Assembly (NCBI GenBank): GCA_947172415.1
Contig: OX359196.1
Span: 6,573,901-6,637,900, forward strand
Origin: Chondrosia reniformis
Taxonomy: Eukaryota; Porifera; Demospongiae; Chondrillida; Chondrillidae
DNA length: 64,000 bases
Direction: 5' to 3'
A model generated the notes under the pieces. The model was not told the origin of the DNA. It saw only the letters and a list, made by a program, of their open reading frames with translations, and ran no database searches. The translations under genes were made by a program, and so were the position numbers. Of the stretch, positions 58,299 through 64,000 are shown piece by piece (the first letter of the stretch is position 1; every line of letters begins with the position of its first letter).

Positions 58299-60656
58299 TT
58301 ACTGGAATTCTGGTTGTAAGAGGTTAGTACGGTGGAGGCAGGACATGTCTATGCTCATGATGTGATCCAGCACTTGAGTGCTTTTCTTTGTTGTGTGTTT
58401 GGATTTGGAAGAGAGAGGCAAAAGAATCTGACAAAGTTTAGCTAGTTGCTTCTTTCTCTCCTCCAAAAGCAACAGTTCTAGTCTGAGTTCACAGTTTGTT
58501 TTGGCTGTAAGCTTATCAGGAAGAACGTGAATGAACTTCTCTTTCTCATCTTCTTGCTCCTTGCTTCTCAAAGGTGGCATCTGCAATAGATAACTGAGTG
58601 GGGTAGTAGAGTTTGGCCTCTTGATGTTTTCATCAATTTCCTTGACACACTGATGGATTTCACCCTCTAGGGCAAAACAAGCTGCTGCAAGTTTTACGAG
58701 ACCAATAGAGAGTTGTGCAGAATTGTCTCTAGCACTCATTTCTCCAACTTCCTCAAAAACAGCTTTCTTACAAATGTCAATTAGTCCATCTATCTTTACC
58801 CGCAATACACTAACAGTTACTTCACAATACTCCACCTCTTCATTCATAATCATAATCTCTTCCACAATCTCAGATTGTTCCTTAGCAGATGCCTCATGCA
58901 GTGTCTCCAGTTTAGTGTTCATAGCCAACAGTGCATTCCTTTTCAGTGCCAGATTCCCTTCCAATTCCTGCACCAGACTACATTTATAAACGTGCAGTCA
59001 TCTAAGCAATTTTAATGTAAGCATACTTTGATCCTAACATGTAACTTTTCTACTGTACTCTTCAAGATATCTAACTGTTTCATTTGCCGAAGTCCCTGAG
59101 GGTGATCCCAGCTGGTTGTCTGGTTGTCATGACTACAAAAGCATCACATACTTGGCTAAGTGTTTCAGCCCCACTCAATTTACCTCACCCATTCAAGTGG
59201 CAAGGAGACCAGTTTTAGCTACTAATCTACTCAATTAATGTGGTGCAATCTTAGAGAAGATAACGTTTAGTTCCACTTACTTGACATAGTAGATATCTCC
59301 TTGAGGTGTGCTTAATCCTTCCCAACCAGGTGGTAGCTCTAATTAGCAAGATTAACCTGATTAAGGTTAACCATATGTTAGTACATATTATGGACTCACT
59401 CTTCCAATCAAATCTATAGCAGTCAACAGGCTGGAGAGATGTAGGGTCGGTCCAAGTTGTAGTTTCTGTCCAGTGACTGCAAAATGACCAAAAACATCAA
59501 GTGCACTTGCCCTTGATTATCTGTGATATAAGACCCCTCTCATTCTACTAACCACTTGACATGTGTTGTGTATGGAAAATGTACACTTGGTATGGAAATT
59601 TACTCAAACTCTGTAGACTTCCTCTAAGTAAGAATTCTAGGCCATGGTGATTTAGTCTATTCTATTCATGATTCCTTAGCCTTATATGTATACGTGTACA
59701 TATGTTAACCATATCTACAGCAAAGATATTTTAGATAATTCCTACAGAGGAGGGATTCTCGCTAGAACCAGTTATGTTAATACTGAACAGAGGAACTTTT
59801 CATGTTTACTTTTCATAGTAAGGTCTGCCACTCTTGTGGTCCACCTTACAGGACCAGCCGGAAGGCAGTGTCTGCTTCAGCCTGGCTTGGAGCTCCTGTG
59901 TCAAGTCTTCCTCCATAAAGGCAGCCGGCTTGATGGGTAACCTTTCATTGGCAGAATTTGAAAAGGCATCTATGTAGTAGAAACACAGCTTATCATGCAA
60001 TTGCATTTCAATTTGTACACATGACTGTCGGATGCTTAATCAAGCATATTCCTTTTACAGTAGTGAAAATTGCTGACACAGCATTTCCCACTTACATGTT
60101 TTATATATGTACAGGTAGGAAATGTTACACATTCCTCCCAGCATGTCGGATGGTGTGTGATGTGGAGAACTACTCTACCTCTGTAGCCATAGTTTGGTCT
60201 GATGCAGAGAGAGACCAATTGTCCAGCCTTCTTCAGAATATCCACCGCCTCCTCATGAGTAAGGCCCAAGAGACTATGCCCATTAACTGATAGGATCTCA
60301 TCACCAAGGTTAAGCAGGCCATCTGGGTGGGAGGTAACATGTATTGCATACCAGGACATTAACATACAGGTGTTACTTCAAGTGAACATCTGTTGTTATT
60401 GGCTGCAAGACTCTTACATTCCAGGGATTAACCTTGCAAAGTGTTTTTCTAGACTAAACTATTTCACTATCATTCCAATACGTAGCTTTGGATCTCTGAA
60501 CTCTACTGGTGTGTACATACCTGCTGCTCCTTTACTTTCAACATCAGACACTATAATAGGAATACCATGTTCCTTGCCTCCTTTGAGGCTGAAATCTAAT
60601 CCAGTTTTGCTTCTCTTCAACTGTACCACATTCGTGTCCTTCTTTGCCTTCTTCAT
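58299..60656 (-). CDS. PDZ-WW-WW-coiled-coil scaffold protein
   Basis: Seven exons starting at 60656 (60656-60531, 60322-60179, 59969-59810, then three exons between about 59479 and 59030, and 58973-58299). Residues ~5-100 form a PDZ domain: GLDFSLKGG (carboxylate-loop equivalent), GDEILSVNGHSLLGLTHEEA and AVDILKKAGQLVSLCI. Two WW domains follow: LPSGWSCKVDHKSGRPYYEK continuing HWTETTTWTDP, and LPPGWEGLSTPQGDIYYVNH continuing NQTTSWDHP; both keep the two Trp and the Pro. The C-terminal ~270 residues are largely helical, probably coiled coil (MKQLDILKSTVEKLHVRIK, ELEGNLALKRNALLAMNTK). The set is reminiscent of STXBP4 (PDZ, coiled coil, WW) and KIBRA (WW-WW, coiled coil), but the order PDZ-WW-WW-coiled coil matches neither, so I give no symbol. 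Likely a cytoplasmic scaffold binding PY motifs and a C-terminal peptide. The start is set by the ATG just before the PDZ, 98 bases from CEP44. Confidence 0.82.
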
Positions 60657-60754
60657 GAGTGCTTAGCCAGAAGGATATAGTACCATAGGCTGTCTCTTTA
60701 CAACTGCTTATGTTTAGTATCCAGGTAACGCCCCCTATAAATAACACCTTTAAT
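60657..60754. promoter_or_regulatory. Bidirectional promoter interval, PDZ-WW gene / CEP44
   Basis: 98 bases between two divergent ATGs. The stretch has an ATAAATA motif near 60739-60745 on the plus strand. Both promoters must overlap here or lie within the opposite gene. Confidence 0.6.
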
Positions 60755-63099
60755 ATGGCGGACCACCAAGCGGGGCGATTGAATTCCTTTACTGGAGACA
60801 TTAAGAATAATTTGACGAAGCTTTTAAAAATTTTACGGCAGATGAAATCAGAATTGAATCCGGACATACCGAGGTGAGTAAACAGGAAAAAGATAAGCTT
60901 ATTCGAGCTAAACGCGTGCATTCTTAGTTTCATTAGCAAGCTTAAATGATAACGAATTACTGCATAAATACTGGGGTTGGTGTATTCATATATTTTGTAC
61001 AGTAAACTGCACGTATGAACATTTTAATTTATTAATCGTTACAAATATTAAGTTCTTAATTTTACCAGGTGGCTACATCTAGAGTGCAATGTTATCTTGC
61101 CTTTCAAACAGTTTGCTAAAGGGAGACCCAACTGCTTTCCTGCCAATACTGCATCAAGCCTTTGTCCATTACTCAATCAAGCTCTGCAAATGGCTGACAG
61201 ACAAGGAGTACGACCTGTATGGACGGAATGACCTGAGATTTATTGAGACAGTCTACAGAGTCCTTCGCAATGAGTTCTCATTTAAGCCAGACCTCACCAA
61301 GGAGCAGTTTCTAGCAAGTGGATTTGCAGAAAGGAAAATAATGATGTGCACAAAGATTCTGCAGCTTTGTCTGGCTAAACACAAGGATCTGACAAGGTAC
61401 GTAGTCACCAACTGTCACATGTACACATGTGGTTCTGCATACGCATGAACTGATACTTGCACTGTTAACATACAAGTGATACATGGAGGACTGTGCTTTT
61501 GCTTATTGCTTTATGTACGTATGTGTCACACAGAAGAGGTAGAAAATCAAAAAGTATTAGCTCACAAGCTTCTAAGAAGAAGATGGGTTGCTGTCAAAGG
61601 TCACCTCATACACAGTATAGAAAGGTCCAGGCTGTAGAGGTATACATTTTATATAATATCAATAGTTAATGTATATATTGTAATTCTGGAAATTTTGCTT
61701 CCAGCCAGAGATTTTCACCATTCAAGGTCTTCCTGGAATGTCCTCAGTCTGGGAAAAGACAAGAGAGTTTAGAGTTGAGACACCCTTCTGTAGAGGACAT
61801 GCTCCTGATGGACCTGGAGACACCCTCAGTCGTAAGGTGGTCCACCCATCCCCACCCAGGTCCAGAGTGCCACACCCCCAGTTCATGGGTCAGATAACAC
61901 CCACTAGAAGGAAACCACAGATTGATGAGTTAGATGTCACTCCAGTGGGGACACCTATCAAGGTACTTACAGTCATAAGACCCAGTTAAAATGTACAGTG
62001 TATGTATTATAACATATATGCATACATACGTACATACTTGCATCCATTTTGCTATGTGCATATATATTATAATTACAGCATAGAGTGCAATATAAATCCA
62101 TACATGTATATATGTACCTGTGAATGTCGTCATGTCTGGTCTGTACCAATAGCCAAGTATTAGAGTTGAACGAGAACCTGTGACAACTGCAGCCAGCGAA
62201 GAGCCAATATCAGTATCAACTACTAATCATCCTACAATGCTTGAGGCATCACCAATCCGTCAGTCAAACTCTCATATCCTTACAGCATCAACAATCCATC
62301 AACCAACATTTTCAACAGTTAGGAAAATGGAAGATATTTCAACTGATGCAACATCAGAATTATCAACCTTAAGTTCTCAGTCAGAGGAAGATGAGGAAGA
62401 AGAGACTAAAGATAGACAATCTGAAAGGAGTCCATTGCAAGTTGTCATAGATGAACGCATTCAGCAGCTAACAGACTGCATTGAAAAGATGTCTGCTCGA
62501 ATGGTTCTGCTGGAGACTCAAGTACAATTGAATGAACAGGGACAAGTAGCGAGGGAGGATGAAAAGGAGAATAAGTTGGTGGATGCTGTTGGCAAGAGTC
62601 ATAATCCTAGACTACTAGACATTGAGAGACCAGTCACAGCTAATGGGTCGCTCTGTAGCACTGTTCCTACAAATGTCACCCAAAGGGGTCACACAAGTGA
62701 AGGACAACAGCTCAGTACTGGTCATACGGATATAGCTACTTACTCCAAACAGGACCAGACTGCAACATGTATGAATACAACTCCACCAAAGACATGCTCT
62801 GACGATTATCTACCATCATCAAGTGGTAATGAAGATGTAAGTCAGTCATGTAGTCACACATTTCAGCATACAATCTGTTCAGGTGTCCTTATAAATTCCT
62901 TATATCTCTTTAGATTTCTACTGAATTCCTCATTAAATCCTTGAAAAGCAGGCAAGTCTATAAGTTTGCATGCAGTGTTGTTTTATATATGTATGACAGT
63001 GTCACTGTATAATTTATTTCTATTGGATCCAGAACTCATGAAACACATCTGGTACTACAGAATGCCATGAATGTACAACACTCGGCGGCCATCTTTTAA
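60755..63099 (+). CDS. CEP44: Centrosomal protein CEP44
   Basis: In vertebrates CEP44 binds centriolar microtubules and helps centriole-to-centrosome conversion. Seven exons: 60755-60873, 61085-61396, 61534-61639, 61705-61962, 62153-62836, 62914-62951 and 63033-63099, giving 527 residues in phase. The conserved N-terminal CEP44 domain is clear: LLKGDPTAFLPILHQAF, RNDLRFIETVYRVLRNEF, FKPDLTKEQFLASGFAERK. The middle is Ser/Thr/Pro-rich and disordered; a short coiled-coil-like stretch (VVIDERIQQLTDCIEKMSAR) follows an acidic run (SEEDEEEETKD). The exon 2 acceptor (CTAGAG|T) was chosen because it keeps phase with exon 1. The last intron appears to use a GC-AG donor (AG|GCAAGT at 62950-62957): splicing there yields a clean end, HSAAIF then TAA at 63097-63099. 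Without splicing the frame would run on to a different tail. Confidence 0.93.
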
Positions 63100-63560
63100 A
63101 TGTTATAATACGTACATATACCCCTTTACTCTGTCAATCAACATTGTATTATACGCATCTTTCTGCAATAAAACAGAATTACCATTTACATGAATGTACA
63201 TATATGTTTATATACATGGATTTATACAATAATAATGATAATATTAAGTCATGATATATACATATGGGCAGAGAAGTTATCCTATATAGTGCACCTTTAT
63301 TTATATTTATACTTTACATTATAATTGAAATGAGCAAATTAATTTTACAATTTCTATAATAAACTATATTTATCTGTGATTTCTTTCTCAGTAGGAATAT
63401 ATTAACATTTGTACATAGTATACCAAGCTTTTAGCTTGCATATACAAACAAATGAAATGTGATGTATCTATAGAGTTTCTTATTTCTATACTGTATATCA
63501 AAGTCAAAGCAATAATTGATATATGTATTAACTTAAAATTTAGATTTTCTCTGTAAACAT
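63100..63560. other. Convergent 3' region, CEP44 / SLC36-like gene
   Basis: 461 bases between opposing stop codons. Plus-strand AATAAA occurs at 63167-63172 within GCAATAAAACAG, a good poly-A signal for CEP44. Otherwise AT-rich with no gene. Confidence 0.6.
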
Positions 63561-64000
63561 TCATCCAAGTTGCACACCAAGGCACTCTGCAGACTTTGAA
63601 CTTTTAGTAAAGGTTGTAACTATGTCATCAAGGGTGGAGTATGTTCCAATGACTGCTCCTATGAGACCAATACACATGATACATACGTCCTTTACAATCC
63701 ACAGCACAGAAAGGATGGCACAGCCATTTCGCTTCACTTTAACAGTCAATGAATGATCATGACTAGCTAACTCTGTCTGCTCCTTCCTTAGCAACGGCTT
63801 GTTAATTTTACAGGGATTTTCCCTTCCACAAGCAAACACAAGCAAGTGGATCACTGTTGGAAAGATAAGCGCCAAAGCAGAGCTGGCAAAGGCTCCCACC
63901 AGAGATATGTAATCATCCAAATGCTCAGGGTCAATCAGAGCTAAGCCACCTTTAGGAACAAGCAGACAATAAAGCATTCATAAGGAGTAATCTTTTCACA
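63561..64000 (-). CDS. SLC36-like proton-coupled amino acid transporter, C-terminal exon (partial)
   Basis: The last coding exon (63949-63561) of a gene that continues beyond the window edge. It encodes DDYISLVGAFASSALALIFP (the LVG-S-ALA-IFP helix typical of the SLC36 / AAAP family), a hydrophilic loop, then two further hydrophobic stretches (GCAILSVLWIVKDVCIMCIG and LIGAVIGTYSTLDDIV) and a short tail ending at TGA. Spacing and the GT-STL-DDI motif agree with the C-terminal helices of SLC36A1-4 (lysosomal or plasma-membrane H+/amino-acid symporters). The acceptor (CCTAAAG) before GGLALIDPEHL sets the exon start; bases 63950-64000 are intron. Substrate and number of helices cannot be judged from this fragment. 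Confidence 0.8.

Noticed and set aside
60036-60365. PDZ exon extended on both sides (tail RGRVVLHITHHPT)
   Set aside because: A donor GTAGAG after the codons for YGYR and an acceptor before DGLLNLGDE define the exon; the extensions are intron.

Overview
The window looks like nuclear DNA of an early-branching animal, most likely a sponge, although the sequence alone does not prove that. The genes are animal-type (KIF3A, INTU, CEP44, OCA2, OGT, a LRRK-like Roco protein, TMEM184C). They are intron-rich with short introns (mostly 50-500 bp), sit on both strands with gaps from about 100 to 700 bp, and lie in AT-rich sequence. No operons, rRNA, tRNA or CRISPR were found. Where I give exon coordinates, I placed splice sites by hand from GT/AG (once GC/AG) signals and reading phase. 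For ALG5, OGT, INTU, TMEM184C, CEP44, the PDI gene, the propeller gene and the Roco gene the summed exons come to a multiple of three.

Layout. 1-1.1 kb: a GC-richer unknown block, then a 169-bp tandem repeat. 1.1-2.6 kb (-): a Golgi-type sulfotransferase. 3.25-7.5 kb (-): KIF3A. 8.1-10.7 kb (+): TMEM184C. 10.9-12.05 kb (-): a WSCD-type sulfotransferase, head-to-head with ALG5 (+, 12.15-19.3 kb). The 3.3-kb fifth intron of ALG5 contains a complete PDI gene on the opposite strand. 19.5-28.1 kb (+): OGT, with a LINE fragment in an intron. 28.6-32.4 kb (+): INTU. 32.7-34.9 kb (-): a beta-propeller protein, head-to-head with a large Roco gene (+, 35.2-44.2 kb) that ends in 69 coding 21-bp repeats. 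44.6-50.3 kb (+): OCA2, with three minisatellites that begin at splice donors. 50.9-53.8 kb (-): a novel protein with an F5/8-C-like domain. 54.0-57.8 kb (-): a CARD protein with a degenerate paracaspase-like domain. 58.3-60.7 kb (-): a PDZ-WW-WW-coiled-coil scaffold, head-to-head (98 bp) with CEP44 (+, 60.8-63.1 kb). 63.56-64 kb (-): the C-terminal end of an SLC36-like transporter that continues out of the window.

Functional themes. Secretory-pathway and sugar chemistry: ALG5, PDI and two sulfotransferases, with OGT as the nucleocytoplasmic counterpart. Cilium and centrosome: KIF3A, INTU, CEP44. Signalling: the Roco protein has two GTPase-like domains and a kinase-like region that has lost its catalytic residues, and the CARD/pseudo-paracaspase is probably an innate-type adaptor. 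These themes are a list of neighbours and do not imply co-regulation. The most unusual items are the Roco/propeller pair, the CARD pseudo-paracaspase with its discoidin-like neighbour, the splice-site-anchored minisatellites, and an intronic 68-nt pre-miRNA-like hairpin.
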